A stretch of DNA of 64,000 bases, from NCBI GenBank assembly GCA_029432775.1, contig JAROAZ010000019.1:1-64000 (forward strand), in the 5' to 3' direction. Under the pieces are notes generated by a model. It was given only the letters and a program-made list of their open reading frames with translations. It made no database searches and was not told the DNA's origin. Both the position numbers and the translations under genes were made by a program. Shown here piece after piece: positions 44,201 to 52,487 of the stretch. The first letter of the stretch is position 1. Every line of letters begins with the position of its first letter. The DNA is from Pontiellaceae bacterium B12227 (GTDB lineage: Bacteria; Verrucomicrobiota; Kiritimatiellia; Kiritimatiellales; Pontiellaceae).

Positions 44201-44726
44201 GGGTGCGCCGAAGCTGTTGAATGCGGCGGGCGATGAAGTCCCGTTCAGCATTGAAACTGAAAATATGGCCGAAGCCGCCGGCGCAAATCTGGATTATGCG
44301 GGGGGCTCGGTGAGTCTCTTCGGCGAGCACTATGCTTCCTCCTTCGCGGCGGAACCGGCGGACCGGAAAAAAGCCGGAACGATTTCGATTAACCTGAGGG
44401 GTAAAAACGCGGCGCGCTTCACGGCGGTGCTCGGCGGCGATTATCCGGTCGGCGGGGACGATATTCATCGTAAGATTATCGCCACCCGCAGTACGGGAAA
44501 AGAAGCCCGTTTCCTGAGTGCGGTTGAGCTGCACGAGAATAATCCGGTCATCCGGTCTATTGAGGCGCTCAATGAGGATAAAATTATCGTGGACCGTATG
44601 AATGGGCAGGTTGACCGTTATACCATTTCCGGTTTAGATGGAGTGGATACTCAGGTTGCCGTGGACATGGTGGTAGAACAGGACGGCAGAACGATCGCCA
44701 CCGAAAAAACGAAGAATTTAAAATAG
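41214..44726 (+). CDS. Large secreted heparinase II/III-like polysaccharide lyase
   Basis: A 1170-residue protein with signal peptide MKWISGCRMFRWLLPVALLTVGSVHA. Two N-terminal beta-sandwich regions (~30-190 and ~195-300) precede a helical toroid (~310-640; GAHVHRGMFFVHLSRAYDLVY, NNHQDGLSAGALMNG, YFEGTANYNILAGN). The heparinase-type beta-sheet domain follows, with GTHGGYHGHFDKTSLLSLS containing His684, Tyr687, His688 and His690, then SDAHNMTVVD. This arrangement resembles large heparinase-like lyases, including some ulvan- and glucuronate-active families, but I cannot fix the PL family. It should cleave a uronate-containing chain by beta-elimination. At least five imperfect palindromes lie within it (41307, 41383, 43138, 43597, 44139), in two frames. 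The 186 bases upstream show no gene. Confidence 0.82.
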   Translation: MKWISGCRMFRWLLPVALLTVGSVHARKVGNFQTLENWTGLQTSGQRTPDGEFVAVFPMSGKAAFSYSEPKTFLSGETVDFSDMLDEVCVEDWYDYRYLEFQVKTQGAGPVELECTIQPLEVGRPDYVDALSSKATVQGEGWQKVVFSLRDFDYLTHQGTFWKHIQGLELSASGSAGSVLISQPRLKKSKMVHLSAPVKSKPGRVGETVSYDLRIENESSRVRNIALVLENTAWEACPAALSENQLVLQPLESKTVRLTVTMNELVAPGGREIRKVTLIPDGRGDLKEELSLITVRELPHPYLLHTEEGWQKVREKAATVEWAKAARQEYIDKAKRWRVPGARSKGDYSFKHTAARDAAGCAIAWKLSGDEALAEKVIQFLRAFSNSETGYPTTIRNSGAHVHRGMFFVHLSRAYDLVYNHPSLTEQDHADIEHAMRLYSRWVDYMLKTGDGNNHQDGLSAGALMNGLVMQDFAEVERYLYGTGGILDLVGQGVLDDGQYFEGTANYNILAGNIFNSVAVALEPWGLNLKDWNIPAKYGKHIMVSPWALSGEFLGMSFERQGPSTRTYRRLKDIWDAVIPMADWRGVVFASNDSGGVDLAGGQNNEAGFGFDMAYYLWKDPAYVPLLRMLKKRDLLYGAAELPDLGNELGTDSYVNDNVGFAVMRSNAADPRDRYQVVQRYGTHGGYHGHFDKTSLLSLSRFGRSHYNTEASWFGYWSFMFKMWVQTSDAHNMTVVDHRMQKPADNRRMLFHDGELMKVSATEIETEWIDPPYGGQTPYALKMPEEKTWQEARWLPTPGNPRPQGDTGTPSEPILQRRLIITTDDYVVMADYLKGSEPHDFDNLFNCKGLVGLSGKTDFVKHTAQCDPNPYSSAQFITDCNWYKTDGTAKAEFSLDWSKGEMGGRHSSSEPGVMNLDYYSLWPKKAGLMVGNYAESLEVARQLFYKVIGDGKVLAEGQFAPWILGKVVIDVDVKGFQTLEIETRIEKAKSLKTIFLGAPKLLNAAGDEVPFSIETENMAEAAGANLDYAGGSVSLFGEHYASSFAAEPADRKKAGTISINLRGKNAARFTAVLGGDYPVGGDDIHRKIIATRSTGKEARFLSAVELHENNPVIRSIEALNEDKIIVDRMNGQVDRYTISGLDGVDTQVAVDMVVEQDGRTIATEKTKNLK

Positions 44727-44769
44727 GGTGCGCTCTGTCTGAATGATGCTGCAGGGGCCGGGAACGGAT

Positions 44770-46407
44770 ATGAAGAAGACGGTATTTTTAGGAGTAATGA
44801 TCGCCGGTGTACTGACGGGGTGTAAAGAGCAGGCCGACGCGCCTGTTGAACCGCCTCGGCAGGAACCGGCTCCGGTGGAGGAAAAAAAGCTTCCAGAACC
44901 GGTGCCGGAGGTGCAGGCCGAACCCGTGCAGAAACCGGTTGAACCTTCTGTTGAAATCAAACCTGAAGAGCAACCGGGTTTCGGGTTCCAATATATGGAA
45001 AACCCGCTGATGGAAGTGATTGCGCATGATCCGCCCCCGCCGGATCCGGTCACCGAAGACTTTGATGTGCGTCCCGGCTACATCGTGATCGATTCGCTCG
45101 ATCAGTTCCGCAAGGCGATTAAAATGAGCGGCAAAAAAATCCGGATGAAACCGGGTATCTACCGTGCGGAAAAAACCGATCCGCCGATGGAGTTCAAGGC
45201 GTTGCATGACGATGAAAAGGGGGAGCGTGGCACTGCCATGCAGGATCACATCTTCGCAGTCACGGGATCGAGGAACTATTTTGACCTGCGCGGCGTGGTG
45301 ATTGAAACACCGGTCTCGCTGCAGAGCACGCTGACCCGGAAAGTGCATGTGGCGGATTCATGGCATATCAATGGGAATAAAAATACCTTCATCGGCGGCT
45401 ATTTCCGGAACGTACTCGATAAACCGTACCCCGATTTCTTTGTTACGGAATGCGAGTTTGAAGTCTGCGGCGACGGGAATAAATTTGTGAACTGCACCTT
45501 TGTGATCAAAGGATCCATTCCCTACGGCTATACGGATTTTTATGGAAAAGGCAGCACGCGCCACGGTCGGCTGAACAAGCACTCTTTTATGAGTATTCTG
45601 AATGCAAACGATACGACGCTGATGGGATGTAAGGTTTATCAGCAATCGTTCGGGCACTGCCTCCACTTGCATAATGTGGACGGCGTCACGGTGAAGGATT
45701 GCTACTTCACCGGGGCCTTGCGACCGACCAACGATATCTTCAAGGAAAAAGTCGGGCGGGCCGTGGACTATAACTTTGAAATGATGTACCGCAGTCAGCA
45801 ACCCATTCCACGCGACTGGATGATTCCGCTCACGGAAGATGGCATCCGGGCCTATAACAATGTCCGGAATGTCACGGTAACCGACACCACGCTTGAACGG
45901 CTGCGCGGTTGTTTCCAGCTGCTGTGTCCGGAAGGGGACATCACGCTGGAGAATGTGACGGTGCTGGAAGCCGGCGATTTTTCCTATGACCTGAGCGTGG
46001 GCGGCGAAGGCAAGGTGATCATGAAAAACTGCAAAAGCGACGGCGCCTATAATCCGGTGTTCAACCTCACGCGCGGTGCCATTCCCGAAGATGCATTTTT
46101 CGAACTGACCCTCGTCGATCCGCCGGAAGGGGCGATCACAACCGAGCGCTCAGGACTCGGCATCATCTCGGGCGATGATTGCGAATTTATTTTACACGAC
46201 GGCACCACACGCCCGCGGCCCGACGCGGCAAACCGGTTGCAGTGTGGTGGGAAACACGGTTTGAAAGATTCCAAGGTTACAAACTATACAACCGCCACGT
46301 TGGTGTTGGGCGTGAACGTGCAGAATTGCAGAATAAAATCGGTGGGTCCGGTGGAAGATCGCGGGCATGACAATCGGGTCTCCCGCATTGACGCCCCGAA
46401 AAAGTAA
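44770..46407 (+). CDS. Beta-helix lipoprotein, putative glycan-active enzyme
   Basis: ATG 44770 gives MKKTVFLGVMIAGVLTGC, a lipoprotein signal with Cys18. A Pro/Glu-rich linker (~20-75; VEPPRQEPAPVEEKKLPEP) tethers the catalytic-like domain away from the membrane. The parallel beta-helix starts with IRMKPGIYRAEK and contains PYGYTD (~251), NKHS (His ~271), SFGHCLHLH and RPTNDIF, the family signature shared with 908 and 37988. It therefore is the membrane-tethered member of the trio. A lyase or glycosidase role on the locus glycan is inferred. It follows the large heparinase-like gene by 43 bases, suggesting co-expression. Confidence 0.8.
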   Translation: MKKTVFLGVMIAGVLTGCKEQADAPVEPPRQEPAPVEEKKLPEPVPEVQAEPVQKPVEPSVEIKPEEQPGFGFQYMENPLMEVIAHDPPPPDPVTEDFDVRPGYIVIDSLDQFRKAIKMSGKKIRMKPGIYRAEKTDPPMEFKALHDDEKGERGTAMQDHIFAVTGSRNYFDLRGVVIETPVSLQSTLTRKVHVADSWHINGNKNTFIGGYFRNVLDKPYPDFFVTECEFEVCGDGNKFVNCTFVIKGSIPYGYTDFYGKGSTRHGRLNKHSFMSILNANDTTLMGCKVYQQSFGHCLHLHNVDGVTVKDCYFTGALRPTNDIFKEKVGRAVDYNFEMMYRSQQPIPRDWMIPLTEDGIRAYNNVRNVTVTDTTLERLRGCFQLLCPEGDITLENVTVLEAGDFSYDLSVGGEGKVIMKNCKSDGAYNPVFNLTRGAIPEDAFFELTLVDPPEGAITTERSGLGIISGDDCEFILHDGTTRPRPDAANRLQCGGKHGLKDSKVTNYTTATLVLGVNVQNCRIKSVGPVEDRGHDNRVSRIDAPKK

Positions 46408-46471
46408 GCCCGCATATCCGTGTTATGGCATGGTAGAGCCTGCTCTATGCGCTGGCTTTCGGCCCGGAGGA

Positions 46472-46493
46472 GCCGCCACGTAGTGGAGGCTTT
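46472..46493 (+). terminator. Weak hairpin between beta-helix and sulfatase genes
   Basis: GCCGCCAC / GTGGAGGC (seven pairs, one mismatch) with a GTA loop, followed by TTT. It may terminate weakly or be incidental. Confidence 0.3.
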
Positions 46494-46547
46494 ACTAGGT
46501 GGACAAGGTTGTGAGATAGCGTTTTGAGAACGAAATTTGGAGATAAG

Positions 46548-48305
46548 ATGAAGAAATGGGTATTCAGTTTGTTGTTGGTCGTTTCAGGGACTGCCTGGGC
46601 AGGAAGTCGTCCGATTGCTGCAGAACAAAAACAGCCGAACGTGATTTTTGTGCTGACCGATGATCAGGGCTACGGCGATCTGGGCTGCCACGGCAACCCG
46701 ATCCTGAAAACGCCGGAGCTGGATACGTTCCACAGCGAGTCGATTCGTTTCACCGACTATCACGTCAGCCCGCTCTGCACCCCGACGCGCGGGGCACTGA
46801 TGACCGGCCGCGATCCGGGAAAGAACGGCGCCTACCGCACCAGCGCGGGGCGCTCCATCCTGCACACCGATGAGCGCACGCTCGGAAACCTTTTTGCAGA
46901 TGCCGGCTATGCCACCGGCATGTTCGGCAAGTGGCACCTGGGCGACAGCGCGCCGCATCGCCCGCAGGACTACGGCTTTCAGGATGTTGTCTGGCACCGC
47001 TGCGGCGGCATCGGTCAGGTTTCCGACTACTGGGGCAATGACTATTTTGACGACACCTATGAGCGCAACGGCAAGCTGGAGCAGTTTGAGGGCTACTGCA
47101 CCGACATCTGGTTCCGCGAAGGCATGCGCTTTATCGAAGAGCACAAAGACGAACCGTTTTTCCTCTACCTGCCGCTCAATGCCCCGCACACGCCGATTAT
47201 TGTCGGCGAAGAGTGGTCGAAACCGTATGAAGATAAGGTGGATAAGCCGATCCGTGCGGTCTATTTCGGCATGATTGCCAACATTGACTATAATTTCGGC
47301 CTTCTTCGCGATCACCTTAAAAAGCTCGATCTTGAGGAGAACACGATTCTCATCTTCATGACCGACAACGGGACCTACATGGGCGCCGAGTTCGACCCCG
47401 CCAATAAAAACAACTCCGAGCCCGTCTGGGGATTCAACGCCGGAATGCGCGGGCGTAAAGCATCCGTTTTTGATGGCGGACACCGAGTTCCGTTCTTCAT
47501 TCGCTGGCCGAAGGGCGGCATCACAGGGGGACGCGATATTGAGACGCTTACGGCGCAGTTTGATCTCTTTCCGACGCTGGCCGATCTGTGTAACATTCCG
47601 TTGCCGACCGACCGCGAACTGGACGGCCTTTCGCTGACTCCGCTTCTTCGCGGGGAGTCGGACTCGCTGGACCGAGAGCACGTGGTTCTTCAGTTCCATG
47701 GCGGCGCGGCTTTTCCGGAAGATAAACTGAAGCAGGAATATTCCTATATTCTCACGGAGCGCTGGCGCCTGCTGCACGGTCGCGAGCTCTACGACATGCA
47801 GGCCGACCCGAAACAGCGGACCGATGTTGCCGCCGAGCATCCGGAGGTGGTTGACGAGCTGTGGTCGCACTACGAACCCTATTGGCAGTCGGTCGTGAAA
47901 GGCATGACGCCGGTGCGCCTTGATATCGGCAACCCGGATGAAAACCCGGTCGAACTCTGTTCGCAGGACTGGTATATGCCGCAGGGCAATCCGCCGTGGA
48001 ACTTCCGCCTGATCGGCAAACTGCCGCGCGTGACCGCGCCCTGGATGATTACGGTTCAAAAAGCCGGCCGTTATCGCTTTACGCTCCGCCAGTATCCGAA
48101 GCTGGCTGATAAAACGGTTGAAAAAACCGTGCGCGCCAAAGTGGAGATTGCCGGTCTATCCAGGGAAGTTGAGGTGCAGCCGGGCAGCAAAGGAATTGTC
48201 ATTGAAATGGAGCTTCCGGCCGGTGAAACTGAACTGGTTACGTATCTCTATAATGAAAAAGGGGAGGCGGGTGGCGCCTACTTTAGCGAAGTTGAAGCAC
48301 TGTGA
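46548..48305 (+). CDS. Secreted type I sulfatase with C-terminal beta domain
   Basis: ATG 46548 follows TTGGAGATAAG and gives signal peptide [18 protein letters not shown]. The 585-residue enzyme has [18 protein letters not shown] with Cys ~77, GKWHLGD and TDNGTYMG. After the usual sulfatase fold ends (near residue 455) comes an extra ~130-residue region with [15 protein letters not shown] and beta-strand-rich sequence ending [11 protein letters not shown]. The sulfatase at 59098 has the same kind of extension, so these two form a subgroup; they also share RCGGIGQ/GAGGIGQ-like and YFDDTYxxNG motifs. The extension may bind carbohydrate or shape substrate choice. Both precede GH95- or lyase-like genes. 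Fucose-sulfate specificity is possible but not shown. Confidence 0.9.
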   Translation: MKKWVFSLLLVVSGTAWAGSRPIAAEQKQPNVIFVLTDDQGYGDLGCHGNPILKTPELDTFHSESIRFTDYHVSPLCTPTRGALMTGRDPGKNGAYRTSAGRSILHTDERTLGNLFADAGYATGMFGKWHLGDSAPHRPQDYGFQDVVWHRCGGIGQVSDYWGNDYFDDTYERNGKLEQFEGYCTDIWFREGMRFIEEHKDEPFFLYLPLNAPHTPIIVGEEWSKPYEDKVDKPIRAVYFGMIANIDYNFGLLRDHLKKLDLEENTILIFMTDNGTYMGAEFDPANKNNSEPVWGFNAGMRGRKASVFDGGHRVPFFIRWPKGGITGGRDIETLTAQFDLFPTLADLCNIPLPTDRELDGLSLTPLLRGESDSLDREHVVLQFHGGAAFPEDKLKQEYSYILTERWRLLHGRELYDMQADPKQRTDVAAEHPEVVDELWSHYEPYWQSVVKGMTPVRLDIGNPDENPVELCSQDWYMPQGNPPWNFRLIGKLPRVTAPWMITVQKAGRYRFTLRQYPKLADKTVEKTVRAKVEIAGLSREVEVQPGSKGIVIEMELPAGETELVTYLYNEKGEAGGAYFSEVEAL

Positions 48306-48330
48306 TTTATTACTCATGAGGATTGGTTTT

Positions 48331-50715
48331 ATGTATAGGACATTTTTTATAGTTTTTCTTGCCGGATTAATTACAGCAGAGACAACGATTGCAGCACGCC
48401 ATATCGCAGATGAATCGAATAACCCGAAGGCAGATATGAAATTTGAAAAGGATGCCCCCGCTCCGGAAGAACCGCTGACGCTCTGGTACCGAAAACCGGC
48501 ATTGCACTGGGAAAACCAGGCCTTGGCGGTCGGTAACGGCCGTCTGGCGGCGATGGTGTTTGGCGGCGTGAATAATGAGCGCATTCAGCTCAACGAAGAG
48601 ACGGTCTGGGACGGCGAACCTTCGGACTGCAATAATCCGGATGCATTGGGCGCACTGCCGGAAGTCCGGAAGCTGCTGTTCGAGGATAAAAATGATGAAG
48701 CAACGAGTCTGGCAAAAGCCAAGATGCTGGGTAAGCCATACAAAATTAAATCCTATCAGCCACTGTGCGACCTGCTGCTGGATTTTGAAGATACCGATCG
48801 TGTGGAGAACTATCGCCGCGATCTCGATCTGACCACGGCTATCAGCCGCACTCAGTATACGGCCGACGGTGTTGAATATGTTCGCGAGGTTTTTGTCAGC
48901 GAGCCGGATCAGGTGATCGTGGTGAACCTGAAAGCGAGCCAGCAGAAAAAAATCAGCTTTACCGCAAACCTGTTCCGCGAACAGGAAACCGCCGTGACTG
49001 CATCGGCATCCGGGAACCGCCTGGTCCTGAAAGGGAAGCTGGCCATTGATTATGAAGCACAGCTGTTCCCGATGGTGGATGGCGGTTCTGTGGTTTCCAG
49101 AGATGGGAAGCTGGAAGTAAAGAATGCCAACGAAGTCACTCTGCTGATTGTCGGCGCGACGAGTTATAATAATGCCGCGGATATTTCCGGCGATGCCACC
49201 GCGCGTTGCGAAGCCTATCTGAAAGCGGTCGGCCGGAAGCCGTACAGCAAGCTTCGTGCAGATCACGTTGCCGCGCATCAGGAGCTGTTCAACCGCGTGA
49301 AGCTCGATCTCGGCACCACCGCCGCGATTAAAAAGCCGACCGATGAACGCCTGCAGGCCATCAGGAAGGGTGAATATGATCCGCAGTTTGAAGTGCTCTA
49401 TTTTCAGTTCGGCCGTTATCTGCTGATGAGCAGCTCGCGCCCCGGATCTTTGCCGGCCAACCTGCAGGGAAAATGGAATCAGTATGTGAAAGCGCCGTGG
49501 AACTCCGACTATCATTTCAATATTAACTTCCAGATGAACTACTGGCCGTCGCTGACCTGCAACCTTTCCGAATGTGCGCTGCCGTATTATGAATACGTTG
49601 AGAGTCTTGTGCCGTATGGGGAAAAGACCGCGAAGGCCCACTATGGTGCAGGCGGATGGACGATACACCATCTCTCCGATATTTACGGTTTCACAGCTCC
49701 TGCGGACGGCGTGCATGGTGTCTGGCCGATGGGGGCCGCCTGGGCGGTGCGCGACATGATGGAATATTACCGCTTCACAGGCGATATGGCTTTTCTGAAG
49801 GATCATGCTTATCCGCTGATGAAAGGGGCCGCCAGATTCATGCTCGACTTCCTGGTTGAAGCACCGGAAGGAACGCCGGCCGCCGGTAAGCTCGTGACCA
49901 ATCCTTCCTATTCCCCGGAAAACTTTTTCATCCGCGACGACGGATCTGTGGCGATGTTCACCTATGCCGCCACGATGGACCTGCAGATTATCGATGATCT
50001 GTTCTCCGGCCTGAAGGAAGCCGGTCTGGCAATTGATCCGTCCGGCACCTTCGATGCCGCATTCCAGCAGGAACTGCAGAAGACGCTCGATAACCTGCAA
50101 CCCGTCCGGATCAGCGAGAAAACCGGTCGTGTGATGGAGTGGATTAAAGACTACGGCGAAAAAGATCCGCATCATCGCCACACGTCGCACCTCTACGGAT
50201 TGCATCCGGGATATTCGATTAACCAGAACGCGACACCGGAGCTGTTTGAGGCGGCAAAGAAATCGCTGACCGCCCGTGGTGACGGGGGGAAGGGCTGGAG
50301 TATGGCCTGGAAAGTGAACATGTGGGCCCGCATTCATGACGGCGATAAAGCCCATGTGCTGCTCAATAATCTGCTGAGCAAAATGACACTCGACAATCTG
50401 TTCGACACCCATCCGCCGTTCCAGATCGACGGCAACTTCGGCGGCACGGCGGCGATTGCCGAAATGCTGCTGCAGAGCCACGATGGTGAAGTGAATCTGC
50501 TGCCGGCTCTTCCCGATGTCTGGAAAGACGGCTCCGTGCAGGGATTGCGGGCCCGTGGCGGTTTTGAAGTAGACATGACCTGGGAAAACGGGGTGTTAAC
50601 CGATGCCGCAATCCGCTCGCTCAACGGCAACCCGCTAAAGGTGCGGTACGGCAGCCGGTCCATCGAAAAGGTTCTTGCGAAAGGTGAATGCTTTAGTTGG
50701 AAAAGTGCAGAGTAG
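48331..50715 (+). CDS. Secreted GH95-like alpha-L-fucosidase/galactosidase
   Basis: ATG 48331 has GAGG nine bases upstream and gives signal peptide [21 protein letters not shown]. The 794-residue protein shows the GH95 layout: an N-terminal beta domain ([29 protein letters not shown]), an (alpha/alpha)6 barrel ([26 protein letters not shown]) and a C-terminal beta domain ([14 protein letters not shown]). Glu603 in RVMEW, just before HRHTSHLYG, matches the general acid, and Asp700 in QIDGNFGG is near the base-assisting position, so it should be active. GH95 enzymes invert and remove terminal alpha-1,2-L-fucose or L-galactose. A cytoplasmic paralogue is at 56817, so fucosyl-type linkages may be cut in two compartments. 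Confidence 0.88.
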   Translation: MYRTFFIVFLAGLITAETTIAARHIADESNNPKADMKFEKDAPAPEEPLTLWYRKPALHWENQALAVGNGRLAAMVFGGVNNERIQLNEETVWDGEPSDCNNPDALGALPEVRKLLFEDKNDEATSLAKAKMLGKPYKIKSYQPLCDLLLDFEDTDRVENYRRDLDLTTAISRTQYTADGVEYVREVFVSEPDQVIVVNLKASQQKKISFTANLFREQETAVTASASGNRLVLKGKLAIDYEAQLFPMVDGGSVVSRDGKLEVKNANEVTLLIVGATSYNNAADISGDATARCEAYLKAVGRKPYSKLRADHVAAHQELFNRVKLDLGTTAAIKKPTDERLQAIRKGEYDPQFEVLYFQFGRYLLMSSSRPGSLPANLQGKWNQYVKAPWNSDYHFNINFQMNYWPSLTCNLSECALPYYEYVESLVPYGEKTAKAHYGAGGWTIHHLSDIYGFTAPADGVHGVWPMGAAWAVRDMMEYYRFTGDMAFLKDHAYPLMKGAARFMLDFLVEAPEGTPAAGKLVTNPSYSPENFFIRDDGSVAMFTYAATMDLQIIDDLFSGLKEAGLAIDPSGTFDAAFQQELQKTLDNLQPVRISEKTGRVMEWIKDYGEKDPHHRHTSHLYGLHPGYSINQNATPELFEAAKKSLTARGDGGKGWSMAWKVNMWARIHDGDKAHVLLNNLLSKMTLDNLFDTHPPFQIDGNFGGTAAIAEMLLQSHDGEVNLLPALPDVWKDGSVQGLRARGGFEVDMTWENGVLTDAAIRSLNGNPLKVRYGSRSIEKVLAKGECFSWKSAE

Positions 50716-50791
50716 GCTTCGGCCGATGTGAACGATGTATTAACCGCCACACGGAGTACATTCGGTATTTCGAAAATGATGAAGATAGAAG

Positions 50792-50821
50792 CCGGTCCGG
50801 AAGGGTACCTTCCCGGGCCGG
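50792..50821 (+). promoter_or_regulatory. Strong hairpin between the GH95 and hydrolase-fusion genes
   Basis: CCGGTCCGGAAGG pairs with CCTTCCCGGGCCGG (one G-T pair, one bulged C) around a GTA loop. No T-run follows and the next ATG is 25 bases away, so it may be an mRNA-end or leader structure. Confidence 0.4.
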
Positions 50822-50845
50822 AACACTTCGGGGGAAACACAGGTA

Positions 50846-52411
50846 ATGAGCTGGAAAAATATTTTACGGGGAATCGCAACGGCGCTGATGCTGGGAACCG
50901 CTCTCGGAGGGATACAGCCGGGATCAAAGGATCTCGGTGCGATCTGGTTCATCGGAGATTCAATCACCCAAAGTAATGCCGATGGAGATAAGGCGGGATC
51001 GCCGCGTAAATCGCTATATGATCTGTTGACTGCGGGCGGCTATACCTTTTCCTTTACCGGTCATCATGTGCGCAATGTGGATGGACTTCCAAACACTGGA
51101 ACCAACGCGGTTGATAATCTGTACCATTATCATTCCGGCATTTCGGGATCGGTGATCGGCGGTACGGTCGGCAGTCGGGTGGACATGACACAGAGTATGC
51201 AGACATTCTGGACCCGTGGCCGCCTTGCGGAGGTGAAGCCCGGCATCATTTTAATGATGCTCGGCACAAATGATGTCGGGCATAATCATGAATTGTCGGA
51301 GGCACCGCAACGGCTCAAAATCCTGTTGCAGACGATCTATGAACTTCCAGACATTGGAACTCCCACGATCTTTCTGGCAAGCATTCCTCCGAACCGGCGT
51401 TCAGCGGAGGAGTCCGCCCGTGTGGCGGCCTTTAACATGGCGGTGCCGCGCATCGTGGATGCGTTTCGGGCACAGGGAAGAGATATTCATTTTGTTGATC
51501 AGTTTCTGCCGCTGAATGATGCGTATGCGGCGAACATGAGAAAGGACAACCTGCACCCGAACGCCACCGGGAACGAGACGATGGCCCGGCAGTGGTTTGA
51601 AGCAATATCCGTGGTGACAGGCGTTCCGGAGTTTCCTGGGAAAAAAACCAACTTCCGCGGTTTTTCCCGCTATGACCTTTCGTCCGGTAAAGGGAAGATT
51701 ATCGTCCTTGCGCCGAAAAAACCTCGGCTCGGAAAACCCTGGGTCTGGAAGGGGTGGTTCTGGGGCAATAAGCTGATTCCATCCACCCAGTTAACCGTGT
51801 TCGCCGATCTGAAGCTGCTGGAGGAAGGATATTACGTGGTCATGGCCGGCGGCGATTCGCTCGGCCATCCTTCCGGAAGCGGGCGAATGGATGCCGCGTA
51901 TGAGCTGATGACGGAAACCTATGGGTTTTCACGAAAACCGGTGCTGGTGGGGATCAGCCGGGAAACGCTGTCTGTCTATCGCTGGGCCTCGACCCATCCG
52001 GGCAGCGTAGGTGGAATCTACGTCGATAACGGGGTGTGTTCGGTCAAAAGCTGGCCCGGTGGTAAGCTGGTGCCCGGAAGCGATGCCGTCGGCGAAGGAA
52101 ATGCAAAGCAATGGAAGAAGCTGAAGGAACGGTATGGGTTTTCTTCCGACGCCGAGGCCCTGGCGTATAGAGGGAACCCGATCGATCTGCTGGAACCGTT
52201 GGCAAAAGCCGGTATTCCCGTGCTGCATATCTGCGGTTTGGCTGATACCACGGTTCCGTATGAAGAAAACAGCGCGATTGTGAAGGAGCGCTATCAAAAA
52301 CTGGGCGGAAACTATCAGGAAATTCTCAAAGAGGGATTGGGGCATCATCCGCATGGACTGGATGATCCGTCGCCCATCATTGATTTCGTAAAGCAATATG
52401 CGGGAAGATAA
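50846..52411 (+). CDS. SGNH hydrolase fused to an alpha/beta hydrolase
   Basis: A 521-residue two-domain esterase with a hydrophobic N-terminus (GIATALMLGTALGG). Residues ~30-250 are an SGNH/GDSL lipase-like domain: Ser39 in GDSIT, MLGTNDVGH and DNLHPNATGN with its Asp-His pair. Residues ~270-520 are an alpha/beta hydrolase: VLVGISRETLSVYRWA contains Ser371, and CGLADTTVPYEEN and GLGHHPHGL give the acid and His. Most relatives read GxSRGG at the nucleophile elbow; here Glu follows Arg. It likely removes two kinds of ester from one glycan, or one domain binds while the other cleaves. Imperfect palindromes at 51087 and 51345 are read as LPNTG and LPDIG. Confidence 0.82.
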   Translation: MSWKNILRGIATALMLGTALGGIQPGSKDLGAIWFIGDSITQSNADGDKAGSPRKSLYDLLTAGGYTFSFTGHHVRNVDGLPNTGTNAVDNLYHYHSGISGSVIGGTVGSRVDMTQSMQTFWTRGRLAEVKPGIILMMLGTNDVGHNHELSEAPQRLKILLQTIYELPDIGTPTIFLASIPPNRRSAEESARVAAFNMAVPRIVDAFRAQGRDIHFVDQFLPLNDAYAANMRKDNLHPNATGNETMARQWFEAISVVTGVPEFPGKKTNFRGFSRYDLSSGKGKIIVLAPKKPRLGKPWVWKGWFWGNKLIPSTQLTVFADLKLLEEGYYVVMAGGDSLGHPSGSGRMDAAYELMTETYGFSRKPVLVGISRETLSVYRWASTHPGSVGGIYVDNGVCSVKSWPGGKLVPGSDAVGEGNAKQWKKLKERYGFSSDAEALAYRGNPIDLLEPLAKAGIPVLHICGLADTTVPYEENSAIVKERYQKLGGNYQEILKEGLGHHPHGLDDPSPIIDFVKQYAGR

Positions 52412-52487
52412 GCCGTATCCCCTATACGAGGGATAGAATATACAAGTGAGCCCTGCAAAACTGTAAGGCTGTTGATTGGAGATAAAA

